64,000 nt of DNA from Nitrosospira sp. NpAV (lineage in GTDB: Bacteria; Pseudomonadota; Gammaproteobacteria; Burkholderiales; Nitrosomonadaceae): positions 186,001 through 250,000 of the forward strand of contig NZ_JXQM01000019.1 of NCBI RefSeq assembly GCF_000832065.1, given 5' to 3'. The position numbers and the translations under genes are program-made. Shown in pieces: positions 36,445 to 45,401 of this stretch. Below the pieces are notes generated by a model. The model saw only the letters and a list, made by a program, of their open reading frames with translations, made no database searches and was not told the DNA's origin. How positions within the stretch are numbered: position 1 is the first letter of the stretch; every line of letters starts with the position of its first letter.

Positions 36445-36580
36445 AATGCGCAACTTCGCCCGCGTAACATGGCAATATGTTACGCCAACTCAACCGCCGG
36501 TTGTGGCACAGTGAAACAGGGATAGCATTCACGACACGAATTGTTCGCCATAGCGGCACACTACGGGAGGTTTAAAGCAC

Positions 36581-37708
36581 ATGAACCCTTTAGAACAGAT
36601 ACTGCTGTACGGCCAATCCATCTGGCTGGATTCGATCAGCCGCGATCTCATCAATAGCGGAGAACTGCAACGCCTGGTGACTGAAGACAAACTGCGCGGC
36701 GTGACCAGCAACCCGACCATTTTCGAACAAGCCATCAATCGCGGCAATAGCTACGACGACGCGCTGCGGGCATTGTTGAAAGCCGATGGCCAACAAACCG
36801 ACAAGGCGCTGTTTGAAGCGCTGGCTGTCGCCGATATACGCAAGGCTACCGATGTACTGCGGCCCGTTTATGACGCAACCCAGGGGGCCGACGGCTATGT
36901 CAGCCTCGAAGTCTCGCCCCATCTCGCCCATGATACGGATGGAACCATTGCCGAAGCGAAGCGGTTGTGGGATGCAGTGCAACGCCCCAACCTGATGATA
37001 AAAATTCCGGCCACCCCGGCGGGCATACCCGCAATTTCTCAATCCATCGCAGCGCGCATAAACATCAACGTGACGCTGATGTTCTCGCTGCGGCATTATG
37101 AAGACGTGGCGCGTGCCTATATCCGCGGGCTCGGCGGCATTGAGGAAGTCTCGCCGAATAAAAAGGATGCCTGGCCGGTTTCGGTTGCATCGTTCTTTGT
37201 CAGCCGGGTGGACGGTATCGTCGATCCCCTGCTGGAAAAGAACGGATCGCCCGCAGCGCTCGCCTTGCGCGGAAAAATCGCCATCGCGAACGCCAAGCTT
37301 GCTTATCAGCGCTTCCGCGAAATATTTCATGGCGAGACATTTGTCGATTTGCGCCGCAAAGGCGTACAAGTGCAGCGGCCGTTGTGGGGCAGCACCGGTA
37401 CCAAAAATCCCGCTTATTCCGATGTGCTCTATATCGAGCAGTTGATCGGTCCCGACACAGTCAACACCGTGCCGCCTAAAACTCTCGATGCATTCCGCGA
37501 TCATGGCCGCGTGCACGAAACGCTCACGGAAAATATTGAACAGGCGGAAGCGGACATCGCGCAGTTACCGGAATTTGGGATCGATCTCGAAGCCATCACC
37601 GAAAAACTTCAGGATGACGGCGTGGACGCTTTCGCCGCATCTTACGACAAGCTGCTTGCCGCGATTAAAACCAAGCGAGAGGAAATCCATGCAAATCAAG
37701 CAGCCTAA
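36581..37708 (+). CDS. tal: Transaldolase (copy 1)
   Basis: A 375-aa enzyme of the non-oxidative pentose-phosphate branch. The Schiff-base lysine is Lys141 in [15 protein letters not shown]. The family start is [12 protein letters not shown] and the SNPTIFEQA motif is present (residues 43-51). The long form of this length fits the tal_mycobact-type subclass. It is followed 161 nt later by gnd, and a second, diverged transaldolase is at 47482. No glucose-6-phosphate dehydrogenase gene is in the window. Confidence 0.95.
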   Translation: MNPLEQILLYGQSIWLDSISRDLINSGELQRLVTEDKLRGVTSNPTIFEQAINRGNSYDDALRALLKADGQQTDKALFEALAVADIRKATDVLRPVYDATQGADGYVSLEVSPHLAHDTDGTIAEAKRLWDAVQRPNLMIKIPATPAGIPAISQSIAARININVTLMFSLRHYEDVARAYIRGLGGIEEVSPNKKDAWPVSVASFFVSRVDGIVDPLLEKNGSPAALALRGKIAIANAKLAYQRFREIFHGETFVDLRRKGVQVQRPLWGSTGTKNPAYSDVLYIEQLIGPDTVNTVPPKTLDAFRDHGRVHETLTENIEQAEADIAQLPEFGIDLEAITEKLQDDGVDAFAASYDKLLAAIKTKREEIHANQAA

Positions 37709-37869
37709 CCAAGCTGCCGGACTTTAGAGGATAGATAGAGCATGGCGCAACCCATCAACACGATGGGAGTGCTATATTATGAATGTCTAAATAAGAAGCC
37801 CTCCAGGGTGCGCGTCAATGGCCACATCGGAGACTTGGCCAGGAGTCCTGGATAATCGGGAGGAAAGCA

Positions 37870-38775
37870 ATGGAACTCGGAATGATCGGCCTTGGCCGCA
37901 TGGGCGGCAACATGGCGCAGCGGCTGGTGCGCGGCGGCCACCGGGTCGCGGGCTATGCCCGCAACCCGGATACGCTAAAAGAAATAAAAGGAAAAGGCAT
38001 CGTACCGGCGTCGACGCTTGAAGCGCTCGTCAATGAATTGAAATCGCCCCGCAAGATATGGCTGATGGTTCCCGCGGGCGCCCCGGTGGACGATACAATT
38101 GCCGCATTGTGGCCGCTGCTCATACCAGGCGACATCATTATCGAGGGCGGCAATTCAAATTACAAAGATACGCAACGCCGTGCGCAAATGCTGGCAACCA
38201 GCAAAATCCACTATGTCGACGCAGGCACCAGCGGCGGCGTGTGGGGGCTTCAGAATGGCTACAGCATCATGCTGGGCGGAGATGAACAAGTGATCGAGGG
38301 GCTGCGTCCCATCTTCGAAACCCTGGCTCCCGCGCCGGACAAAGGCTGGGGGCGCGTCGGCCCCAGCGGTGCCGGACACTTCACCAAAATGATCCATAAC
38401 GGTATCGAGTACGGCATGATGCAAGCATATGGCGAAGGATTTGCGATCCTGCGCCATAAAATGGAATTCAACCTGGATCTGCACCAGATAGCCGAGATCT
38501 GGCGCGATGGCAGCGTGGTGCAATCATGGCTGCTCGACCTGACCGCCGCCGCCCTGGCGGAAAATCCGGGCCTGGAAGGCATCGCTCCCTATGTCGCCGA
38601 TTCCGGCGAAGGGCGCTGGACCGTCGCCGAAGCGATCGACCTCGATGTCGCCGCACCGGTCATCACGCTGGCATTACTGCAACGCTTGCAGTCGCGCGAT
38701 GCCGATTCGTTCTCGAACAAACTATTATCGGCATTACGCAACCAGTTCGGCGGCCATGCGATGAAAAAGGACTAA
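37870..38775 (+). CDS. gnd: 6-phosphogluconate dehydrogenase (decarboxylating), short form
   Basis: A 301-aa enzyme. The Rossmann motif is GMIGLGRMGGNMAQRL (4-19). Substrate residues are in IEGGNSNYKDT and GTSGGVWGL, and the catalytic lysine is Lys173 in GHFTKMIHNGIEYGMM. The length matches the tetrameric short class (GndA/YqeC type), often NAD-dependent, and not the 470-aa class. The start is supported by GGGAGG 6 nt upstream. It is downstream of tal and probably co-transcribed. Confidence 0.95.
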   Translation: MELGMIGLGRMGGNMAQRLVRGGHRVAGYARNPDTLKEIKGKGIVPASTLEALVNELKSPRKIWLMVPAGAPVDDTIAALWPLLIPGDIIIEGGNSNYKDTQRRAQMLATSKIHYVDAGTSGGVWGLQNGYSIMLGGDEQVIEGLRPIFETLAPAPDKGWGRVGPSGAGHFTKMIHNGIEYGMMQAYGEGFAILRHKMEFNLDLHQIAEIWRDGSVVQSWLLDLTAAALAENPGLEGIAPYVADSGEGRWTVAEAIDLDVAAPVITLALLQRLQSRDADSFSNKLLSALRNQFGGHAMKKD

Positions 38776-38801
38776 ATCCCTGGCGAGCGGGATAGCAAGA
38801 T

Positions 38802-38832
38802 GCGGAATGCCAATGAGCAAGGCGCATTCCGC
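38802..38832 (+). terminator. Hairpin after gnd
   Basis: GCGGAATG (38802-38809) pairs with CATTCCGC (38825-38832) around a 15-nt loop that itself has CC/GG pairing. It lies 27 nt after the gnd stop codon. No T-run follows, so termination may need Rho. Confidence 0.45.
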
Positions 38833-39001
38833 CGTATGTTGACTCGGGACCTGGAATTGCCGCGGATCAAGACAACTTCACCCTCTTCGCCACACTTCCC
38901 GTCATGCTAAATGGCACGTTGCTGCTTGGATATGAGCGCGCGACTCCGGCAAAAGCTCGGGAACACCTTTTATATGAAATATCAGTTTAAACATAATTAA
39001 G

Positions 39002-39030
39002 TTTACAAAGTATCTCTGGTTGAGTATGAT
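39002..39030 (+). promoter_or_regulatory. Sigma-70 promoter of secreted paralogue 2
   Basis: TTTACA (39002-39007), a 17-nt spacer and TATGAT (39025-39030). The region is near-identical to the promoter at 39944-39972, and the shared stretch begins about 20 nt further upstream (GTTTAAACATAA). The mRNA would start around 39037, leaving a 5' leader of about 90 nt. Confidence 0.8.
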
Positions 39031-39127
39031 GCGACGACGCTGGAACCCGAGAGAAATGACCTCGCATTATCACGTCAACCAGAATTTGAAAAATCAGGCC
39101 GATTTTAAAGATCAAATCGCGAAGACC

Positions 39128-39547
39128 ATGATGAGAATGAAAAATATTGTTGCGGCATTATCCGTAATCGGCCTTCTGGTCTCGGCAAGTTCGTCCGCAA
39201 CGGCGGCTGGGCCCGCTGACACCCCCGAGATTCGCGCAGCCGTTCAAAAAGCCGCTACCCGGGCCGAACATGAGGCCGTAGCAAAACTCTATGAAGATGC
39301 CGCCGCGCAAACCCAGGCAAAAGTGAAAGAGCAACAGGAATTGCTCGAGCAGTACGAAAATAAAAGCTATCTATATGGCAGACAGGTGCAGGACTTGCAA
39401 TTGCATGCTTCCGCGCAGGTACGCGAGTACGAACAGGTTGTCGAGGCAAATATTAAAGAAGCACGTCTTCATCGCCAGATGGCTTTGAACGCAGATGAGA
39501 ATCACGCTGCAACCAATCCCCAAAAACTTAGCATCATGGACCGGTAA
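39128..39547 (+). CDS. Small secreted protein, paralogue 2 of 3
   Basis: A 139-aa protein with signal peptide MMRMKNIVAALSVIGLLVSA followed by SSSATAAG. The start at 39128 is chosen because a longer frame would run through the promoter. The mature part is a charged helix set: DTPEIRAAVQKAATRAEHEA, KVKEQQELLEQYENKSYLYG and ALNADENHAATN. It is very close to the gene at 40051 and more distant from that at 21464. Function unknown; probably periplasmic. A strong terminator follows immediately, so it is a single-gene unit. Confidence 0.8.
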   Translation: MMRMKNIVAALSVIGLLVSASSSATAAGPADTPEIRAAVQKAATRAEHEAVAKLYEDAAAQTQAKVKEQQELLEQYENKSYLYGRQVQDLQLHASAQVREYEQVVEANIKEARLHRQMALNADENHAATNPQKLSIMDR

Positions 39548-39576
39548 AAATTTCCATGTGATTTCCTGATGGCAGG

Positions 39577-39606
39577 CAGCACTCGATTGGGTGCTGTTTT
39601 TTTTTT
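39577..39606 (+). terminator. Intrinsic terminator
   Basis: CAGCAC (39577-39582) and GTGCTG (39591-39596) form the stem, followed by about ten Ts to 39606. The sequence is almost the same as the terminator at 40497-40527. Confidence 0.85.
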
Positions 39607-39943
39607 GACAATCCAAGCCCCGTGCAAGCAGGGCTGACCCTACAGGCCTGCAAGGCCTTCCACATCGATCCCACCACCGCCAAAACTTGACGAGACCCGG
39701 CAGCCGGTGGAGCTTGAAGTCGGGCAACCACCCCCCGGCAACCCATTAAGCGGTTCGCGGAACCTAGCCGGGTGCCGGCATCCTAGTGGATCGTCCGGGT
39801 TGGAGAATTTATGGCCACTCGGAATCCATTCTAGCCGTCATGCTTATCCATATCTCATTGAGCCTGACGAAACATAACCCTCGTTCATCGCCGCTCTCGA
39901 AAACACGGCTTTCGCAGGTTAATATAGTTTAAACATAAATAAG
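39607..39943. other. Spacer between the tandem paralogues
   Basis: This stretch of about 340 nt between the first terminator and the second promoter holds no open frame with a ribosome site. It is GC-richer than the flanking repeated parts and does not match the corresponding spacer elsewhere. Confidence 0.5.
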
Positions 39944-39972
39944 TTGACAAAGTATTTCTGGTTGAGTATGAT
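39944..39972 (+). promoter_or_regulatory. Near-consensus sigma-70 promoter of secreted paralogue 3
   Basis: TTGACA (39944-39949, consensus), exact 17-nt spacer, TATGAT (39967-39972). This should be one of the strongest promoters in the window. Confidence 0.85.
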
Positions 39973-40050
39973 GCAACCCATGAAAGCTGGAAGTCGAAAA
40001 ACCTATATTTCCGCATCAACCGAATTTGAAAGAAGAAACACGTGAGGATT

Positions 40051-40470
40051 ATGATGAAGACTAAAAATATTTTTGCGACTTTGTCCATGATCGGCTTTCT
40101 GGCGGCGGCAAGTTCGGTCGCGACCGCGACTGAGCCTGTTAATACCCCCGAAATTCGTGCGGCCGCGCAGAAAGCCATTACCCGCGACGAACATGAAGCC
40201 GTGGCGAGATTCTATGAAAATGCCGCGGCGCAGTTGCAGGTGAAAATGAAGGAACAGCAGGAACTGCTTGAGCAGTATGAGAATAAGAGTTATCTCTATG
40301 GCAGACGAGCACAGGATCTCCAATCACATGCCCACGCCCAGGTGCGCGTATATGCGCAGGCCGTAGAGATAAATATCAAGGAAGCCCGCCTGCATCACCA
40401 AATGGCCTTGAAGGCCGATGAGAATCATGCCGCTTCCAGTCAGCAAAAGCTTAGCGCTGTGAGTCGGTAA
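40051..40470 (+). CDS. Small secreted protein, paralogue 3 of 3
   Basis: A 139-aa protein. Signal peptide MMKTKNIFATLSMIGFLAAA followed by SSVATAT. The core DTPEIRAA-type motif reads NTPEIRAAAQKAITRDEHEA, followed by KMKEQQELLEQYENKSYLYG and ALKADENHAASS. GTGAGG upstream is the ribosome site. It is nearly identical in design to paralogue 2, including the promoter and terminator, so the whole transcription unit was duplicated. Strong promoters and small secreted helical proteins suggest an abundant envelope protein. Confidence 0.82.
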   Translation: MMKTKNIFATLSMIGFLAAASSVATATEPVNTPEIRAAAQKAITRDEHEAVARFYENAAAQLQVKMKEQQELLEQYENKSYLYGRRAQDLQSHAHAQVRVYAQAVEINIKEARLHHQMALKADENHAASSQQKLSAVSR

Positions 40471-40496
40471 CAAGTTCATGTGACTTCCTGATGGCA

Positions 40497-40527
40497 GACA
40501 GCGCTCAATTGGGTGCTGTCTTTTTTT
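40497..40527 (+). terminator. Intrinsic terminator
   Basis: GACAGCGC (40497-40504) pairs with GTGCTGTC (40513-40520), allowing one G-T pair, followed by T7. It ends 2 nt before the next promoter's -35 box. Confidence 0.85.
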
Positions 40528-40528
40528 C

Positions 40529-40558
40529 TTGACAATTAAAGACAACCGGTCGTATTAT
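40529..40558 (+). promoter_or_regulatory. Promoter with embedded TetR operator
   Basis: TTGACA (40529-40534) and TATTAT (40553-40558) are 18 nt apart. A palindrome AGACAACCGGTCGTAT at 40540-40555 overlaps the spacer and the -10 box. A related sequence at 41181-41196 lies before the DUF4242 gene. Predicted transcription start is at or next to the A of the TetR start codon. Confidence 0.75.
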
Positions 40559-40564
40559 TTAACC

Positions 40565-41161
40565 ATGCTTAAGCCGACCAAAAAAGAACTCAACAGAGAT
40601 AACCTCTTGAATCAGGGGGTTACGCTACTCATGAACCAGGGTTATCATGGCACGGGACTCCAGGAAATCCTGGATGCGGTAAACGTTCCCAAAGGCTCTT
40701 TTTATAATTACTTTGGCAGCAAGGAAGATTTTGGCGCGGAAGTCATCCAGCACTACATCGATCCATTCATCACCCAATTAACGGCTTATCTGGAACAATC
40801 CGATACTGATGCACTCGGTGCGATAAAGCGTTATTTCGACGAACTCATCTCAGAACTTGAAAAGAGCGGGTTCAAAGGGGGGTGCCTGCTGGGTAATTTG
40901 ATGGGAGAAATAGGTGATACCAGCGATGTTTGCCAAAGATCACTTCAAACTGCCGTTACCCGTTACCGGAATTTGCTGCAATCCGGTCTTGCCAAGGCAC
41001 AGCAGCAAGGAACAGTAAGATCGGACAAATCGGCCGAAGAAATGGCGGATCTATTAGTGAACGCTTGGCAGGGGGCTTTATTGAGGATGAAGATAGAAAA
41101 ATCGGCCGCGCCGGTCAAGCGATGCTGCCAGGATTTACTGGGTGATTTTTTCAGACCCTGA
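40565..41161 (+). CDS. TetR/AcrR family regulator, probably leaderless
   Basis: A 198-aa protein. The DNA-binding domain has GYHGTGLQEILDAVNVPKGS then FYNYFGSKEDFGAEVI (about 28-65), and the C-terminal ligand domain has cysteines in CLLGNLM, DVCQRS and RCCQDLL. There is no Shine-Dalgarno sequence before the ATG, and the -10 box lies 6 nt upstream, so the transcript probably begins at the start codon. Matching operators in its own promoter and before DUF4242 indicate it represses itself and the DUF4242/TPR genes. Confidence 0.85.
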   Translation: MLKPTKKELNRDNLLNQGVTLLMNQGYHGTGLQEILDAVNVPKGSFYNYFGSKEDFGAEVIQHYIDPFITQLTAYLEQSDTDALGAIKRYFDELISELEKSGFKGGCLLGNLMGEIGDTSDVCQRSLQTAVTRYRNLLQSGLAKAQQQGTVRSDKSAEEMADLLVNAWQGALLRMKIEKSAAPVKRCCQDLLGDFFRP

Positions 41162-41180
41162 TTTTTTTTGCCTTTAAATA

Positions 41181-41196
41181 AGACGACCAGTCATAT
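41181..41196 (+). promoter_or_regulatory. Second TetR operator, upstream of DUF4242
   Basis: AGACGACCAGTCATAT matches the palindrome at 40540-40555 in 12 of 16 positions. It lies 25 nt upstream of the DUF4242 start codon, in the expected core promoter position. Confidence 0.6.
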
Positions 41197-41221
41197 ATTT
41201 CATTAAACCAGGAGATTCCCA

Positions 41222-41494
41222 ATGCCAAAATACATCATCGAACGCGAAATTCCCGGTGCAGGTGCGCTGACCCTGCAGGACCTGCAAGCCATATCGCAGA
41301 AATCATGCGGTGTACTCCACAACATGGGTCCAAGAATCCAGTGGCTGGAGAGCTACGTGACCGAAGACAAAGTTTATTGCCTCTATATCGCACCTGACGA
41401 AGCCACCGTCCGGGCGCATGCTGAACAAGGCGAGTTTCCCGCCAATCGCATTTCCCGCATCAAGTCCGTGATTGACCCAACTACTGCCGAGTAG
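41222..41494 (+). CDS. DUF4242 domain protein (small nickel-binding-type)
   Basis: A 90-aa protein. PKYIIEREIPGAGALTLQDL opens the domain, and WLESYVTEDKVYCLYIAPDE is the central strand pair, followed by VRAHAEQGEFPANRI. This is the ferredoxin-like DUF4242 family. Some relatives are annotated as nickel-binding, but metal ligands are not obvious here. AGGAG lies before the ATG. It is followed 67 nt later by a TPR protein and lies under the probable control of the upstream TetR. Confidence 0.85.
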   Translation: MPKYIIEREIPGAGALTLQDLQAISQKSCGVLHNMGPRIQWLESYVTEDKVYCLYIAPDEATVRAHAEQGEFPANRISRIKSVIDPTTAE

Positions 41495-41561
41495 AACGAG
41501 AAATTTTCCATCGTTTTGTTTTATGAAAATTGAGTATCTTTATTTGAGGAGGTATCGTCCC

Positions 41562-43319
41562 ATGCAACCCCGTATTGTCCCTTCAACGATATTGATTCTG
41601 GCCCTAGCCATCGCAGAAGTCCCCGGCGCGTTCGCCGGGACTGGCGAGGTGCCCTCGGCCGATAAAAGCGAAGCTTCCGCGGGATCAGGGGGCCACAAGC
41701 ATTACGTACAATCCGATATGGCGAATAAACCAGGTCCAGATGGTCAGCTTGCCCCCAGATTGCAGAACCTGGGTAGCCATACATTCCCGGTCAGCACGCG
41801 CAACAAGCTGGCGCAGCAATACGTTAGCCAGGGGCTGAACCTCGCATACGGGTTCAATCATGCCGAGGCACGCCGGGCATTCCGTGAAGCGGCACGGCTC
41901 GACCCCGGGCTTGCGATGGCCTACTGGGGTCAGGCACTCGTGCTCGGCCCCAACATCAATGCGATGATGGAACCGAACGAGGAGCCGCAGGCCCTGGAGA
42001 TCGTACAGCAGGCCAAATCACTCATGGCGAAAGCATCGCCCAGGGAACGGGCGCTCATCAACGCCCTTGAAAAGCGTTACTCAGGAAAAACCGAGCACCG
42101 GATGGCGAACAACAAGGCTTACGCGGAGGCGATGCGGGAAGTGCACCAACGTTTTCCGGATGACCTGGATATCGCGATGCTTTATGTGGAGTCGATGATG
42201 GATCTGCGTCCGTGGGGCTACTGGATGCTTGATGGGCGCCCGTATGAGGGAACAGCTGAAATCGTGGCGCTCACCGAAGAAGTGATGCGGCGCAATCCCA
42301 AACACCCCGGCGCGCTGCACATGTATATTCACCTCATGGAACCGACAAGCACGCCCGAGCGGGCGGAGAAGGCGGCCGATACCCTGCTGACGCTGATGCC
42401 GGCGGCGGGGCACATGATACACATGTCATCGCATATCTATCAGCGTGTGGGCCGGTACGCCGATTCAATGAAGAGCAATCGGCTTGCCATCGCGGCTGAC
42501 GAGGATTACATCGCACAGTGCCGCGCCCAGGGAATATACCCCATGATGTACTACCCGCATAACATTCACTTTCTCTGGTTCGCTGCCACGGCGGACGGTC
42601 AAAGCAAGATTGCAATCAAATCTGCACGGGAGGTTGCCGGTAAAATAGACGATGCAGTACTAAAGGAGATGCCGCTGACAGCGATATTCCGCATGGTGCC
42701 GTACTGGACGCTTGCGAGATTTGGGCATTGGAAAGAGATTCTTGAGGAACCCGCGCCACCGTCCACCAACCTATTTTTGAAAGGAAGCTGGCACTATGCG
42801 CGCGGCCTCGCGTTTGTCGCGACGGAGCAACTGCAACAAGCCGAGCAGGAGCTGGGAACATTGCGCGAGATCATGCAGGACGCATCGCTGGACATCCCGC
42901 TTTTCTCGAAAAATACCGCGCGCACCGTGCTCAATGCCGCACCCGAAGTGCTCGCCGGCGAGATCGCCGCTGCACGTGGACAATTCGATCAGGCTATCGC
43001 ACACCTTGAACGGGCGGTTCGCCTAGAAGATGCCCTGATATACACGGAACCCTTGGAATTTCACTTTCCGCCACGGCTGGCGCTGGGTGCTATCCTGCTG
43101 GAATCAGGGCGTCCGGCCGAAGCCGAGACCGTATATTGGGAAGACCTGCGGCGCAATCGCGACAACGGTTGGGCGCTTTACGGATTGATGCAAGCGTTGC
43201 GCGCGCAAAAGAAAGATGATCAGGCGGCGCTTATCGAGACACGTTTCAAAAAGGCGTGGGCGCGTGCCGACATCGAGCTGAACGCATCCCGCTTCGGACG
43301 ACGGGATGTAAAGGTGTAA
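41562..43319 (+). CDS. Secreted TPR repeat protein
   Basis: A 585-aa protein with signal peptide MQPRIVPSTILILALAIAEV followed by PGAFAG. The ATG at 41562 is preceded by GAGGAGG at a good distance; two earlier in-frame ATGs are not. Tetratricopeptide helices begin with GLNLAYGFNHAEARRAFREA and continue through LDPGLAMAYWGQALVLGPNI. Later units include QRVGRYADSMKSNRLAIAAD and LERAVRLEDAL. HMSSHIYQR and YYPHNIHFLW are non-TPR inserts. Likely periplasmic scaffold. Co-transcribed with DUF4242. Confidence 0.85.
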   Translation: MQPRIVPSTILILALAIAEVPGAFAGTGEVPSADKSEASAGSGGHKHYVQSDMANKPGPDGQLAPRLQNLGSHTFPVSTRNKLAQQYVSQGLNLAYGFNHAEARRAFREAARLDPGLAMAYWGQALVLGPNINAMMEPNEEPQALEIVQQAKSLMAKASPRERALINALEKRYSGKTEHRMANNKAYAEAMREVHQRFPDDLDIAMLYVESMMDLRPWGYWMLDGRPYEGTAEIVALTEEVMRRNPKHPGALHMYIHLMEPTSTPERAEKAADTLLTLMPAAGHMIHMSSHIYQRVGRYADSMKSNRLAIAADEDYIAQCRAQGIYPMMYYPHNIHFLWFAATADGQSKIAIKSAREVAGKIDDAVLKEMPLTAIFRMVPYWTLARFGHWKEILEEPAPPSTNLFLKGSWHYARGLAFVATEQLQQAEQELGTLREIMQDASLDIPLFSKNTARTVLNAAPEVLAGEIAAARGQFDQAIAHLERAVRLEDALIYTEPLEFHFPPRLALGAILLESGRPAEAETVYWEDLRRNRDNGWALYGLMQALRAQKKDDQAALIETRFKKAWARADIELNASRFGRRDVKV

Positions 43320-43479
43320 GACTATAAGACGTAGCCTACCTCAAGGAATCTCTGAACAAGTCCTGAATTTTCCAGCAACGGGCTCCACGGAAGACTTATT
43401 TCAGAGGTTCCGTTCTCCTGAAGAAACCTGGTGCAAACCTTCCGTTTCTATTCGATGCCATTTAAGCTCTTCGTCGCTC

Positions 43480-43722
43480 TCAGTCTTTGGTCTTCAATTT
43501 CCCCTCGTTCGCCGCTATGAACGCACGGATGTCATCCGCCATCTGTAGCAGCCTTAGCCATTGTTCCTTATAAAGCGTCACGGGAAACCGGCCCATCCCA
43601 TACACTGAAAGCGCCCCTTTTTCGCTCACTTTCATGCTAATACCGGTACCGGCTCCTTTTTTGAGCGCTTCATTTTCTTTGCGCAACCGCTCCAATTCGG
43701 CTTTTATATCTTCGTCTGACAT
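43480..43722 (-). CDS. Small conserved protein with N-terminal coiled coil
   Basis: An 80-aa protein that starts MSDEDIKAELERLRKENEAL after GGAGG, 4 nt before the ATG. This is a heptad-rich leader, followed by SMKVSEKGALSVYGMGRFPV then TLYKEQWLRLLQ and a final helix. The same layout occurs in many bacteria as a short hypothetical protein. Function unknown. The longer 100-codon frame has no ribosome site. Confidence 0.75.
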   Translation of the reverse strand: MSDEDIKAELERLRKENEALKKGAGTGISMKVSEKGALSVYGMGRFPVTLYKEQWLRLLQMADDIRAFIAANEGKLKTKD

Positions 43723-44065
43723 CGTTCCTCCGGGATTATTGATACAAAATGAGTATGCCTCATTTTTTATCGGAAGTACCACCTTTGCGCTATCATATCG
43801 TGACTTAGCATCCGGTACCTCCTGCCCTGCAGTACGACTGCTGGCTTGGCCGGCTTGGTTGGGATGCGTAAATCTGCTCCGTGCGGCATCCCGCCTTCGA
43901 TTCGGTAAAATATCCGGATAAAGGCCGAAAGATGGAACTGACTGACGTTATTCCGGACTAATTATTAGTGGGCTCTTTAAGATTGCGCACCCACGACACT
44001 GCATCGTTGTTGCCGTAATCTTTCCATCCTGAATTCGTCATCGTCACATTCGAAGAAGAACATTC
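43723..44065. other. Intergenic region, nothing firm
   Basis: These 343 nt lie between two divergent genes (the small coiled-coil protein leftward, DoxX rightward). They should contain both promoters. No RNA gene or operator stands out. Confidence 0.45.
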
Positions 44066-44470
44066 ATGCGTAATCCACTGCAAAATGATGCCTTGGGTAA
44101 ATTGATTTTGCGCCTTACGGTTGGCATACTGATACTCCTGCACGGAGTATTCAAAATACTCAATCCAGGCTCTCTCGAATTCATCAGTAAACAACTTTCC
44201 GGTCTCAATTTACCGGCGGTTCTGGCTTATGGCGTTTACGTGGGCGAAGTGATTGCGCCCCTGATGATTATTCTGGGGATTTTTTCTCGCTTGGGCGGAC
44301 TGCTTGTTTTTGGGAATATGGTATTTGCGCTGGCGCTGGCACACCGCAGCCAGTTTTTCTCATTGACGAACAATGGCGGCTGGGCGCTGGAGCTGCAAGG
44401 TTTCTATTTATTTTCCGGTCTTGCGATATTATTCCTTGGTAGCGGTAGAATGGCGATAAGACCCGATTGA
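44066..44470 (+). CDS. DoxX family membrane protein
   Basis: A 134-aa protein with four hydrophobic helices: LILRLTVGILILLHGVFKIL, VLAYGVYVGEVIAPLMIILG, GGLLVFGNMVFALALAHRSQ and FYLFSGLAILFLGSG. The GVFKI and GE residues in helices 1 and 2 are typical of DoxX. Such proteins sit in the inner membrane and have been linked to quinone or thiosulfate redox functions, without certainty. No partner is adjacent. Confidence 0.88.
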   Translation: MRNPLQNDALGKLILRLTVGILILLHGVFKILNPGSLEFISKQLSGLNLPAVLAYGVYVGEVIAPLMIILGIFSRLGGLLVFGNMVFALALAHRSQFFSLTNNGGWALELQGFYLFSGLAILFLGSGRMAIRPD

Positions 44471-44658
44471 TCCGGCAGCCTGGCGAACTTGAAAAATTGA
44501 ACCGGAAATGACTGAACGAGGATAGATTTGAAGACCAAGAATCGTGCTATTGCTTGGAATAGCGGCGCAATACGAACTGGCTGGGTGCTTTCGCGGCCGA
44601 TTTCCTTACGGTCCAGCAGGCTGCCCGTCACGACTCACAATGGACGGACAAATTGGTT

Positions 44659-45390
44659 ATGCGCGTAAAGCCTCCAGAATCTCCCCATTCCACTAATTCC
44701 GAGCAATGCAGATGGCATGAGGTCGCGGATATGCCGGAACTGCAGAATGTAGCGTTGGACATGATACTTGCCAGTGCCGCCACGGCCATCCAACAACGCG
44801 GACAATTTCATCTCGTACTTGCTGGGGGCGACACGCCGCGCGCAATCTACAAACAGTTACGGGCAGCGCACACCGACTGGTCAGCCTGGTATATCTACTT
44901 CGGTGACGAACGTTGTGTGCCACCCACCGATCCCAGGCGGAATTCTGTCATGGCCGATGAGGCGTGGCTCGATTATGTCGAAATTCCTGCGGATCAGCTA
45001 TATACCATTCCAGGAGAGCTTGGCGCTGATCTGGCGGCTTGCGAGTATGCTCAGACCTTGAATGCCGTTGGCATGTTTGATCTGACGCTGCTCGGACTGG
45101 GCGAGGATGGCCATACCGCCAGCCTGTTTCCCGGCCGCGAATGGGGCATCGAATCCGATTCGCCCGACGCGCTGGCGGTACTGGATGCGCCCAAGCCACC
45201 GGCACAGCGCGTATCACTCAGCGCGGCCAGGCTCAGCCGTTCGCGGCAGGTCATATTTCTGGTCAGTGGCGAATCGAAGCGGGATGCGGTGGCGCGATGG
45301 CGCGCGGGTGAAAATATTCCTCCGCGGGCAATAGCGCCGGAGAAAGGTGTCGATGTGCTGATCGAATCGGTGTTACTAAAGGACCTTTAA
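44659..45390 (+). CDS. pgl: 6-phosphogluconolactonase
   Basis: A 243-aa enzyme that hydrolyses 6-phosphogluconolactone, between glucose-6-phosphate dehydrogenase and Gnd. Family motifs are LVLAGGDTPRAIYKQL, IYFGDERCVPPTDPRRNSVM and DLTLLGLGEDGHTASLFPG. The ATG at 44659 is used; a TTG 6 nt earlier is less likely. It is separated from gnd by 6 kb, with a regulator gene convergent downstream. Confidence 0.93.
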   Translation: MRVKPPESPHSTNSEQCRWHEVADMPELQNVALDMILASAATAIQQRGQFHLVLAGGDTPRAIYKQLRAAHTDWSAWYIYFGDERCVPPTDPRRNSVMADEAWLDYVEIPADQLYTIPGELGADLAACEYAQTLNAVGMFDLTLLGLGEDGHTASLFPGREWGIESDSPDALAVLDAPKPPAQRVSLSAARLSRSRQVIFLVSGESKRDAVARWRAGENIPPRAIAPEKGVDVLIESVLLKDL

Positions 45391-45401
45391 CAGAGATATC
45401 C

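Noticed and set aside
39020-39127. N-terminal extension of secreted paralogue 2
   Set aside because: The extension runs through the -10 box of the duplicated promoter, and the paralogues start at the signal peptide.
43958-44194. 78-codon leftward frame
   Set aside because: Antisense to the DoxX gene start, with low-complexity composition and no ribosome site.
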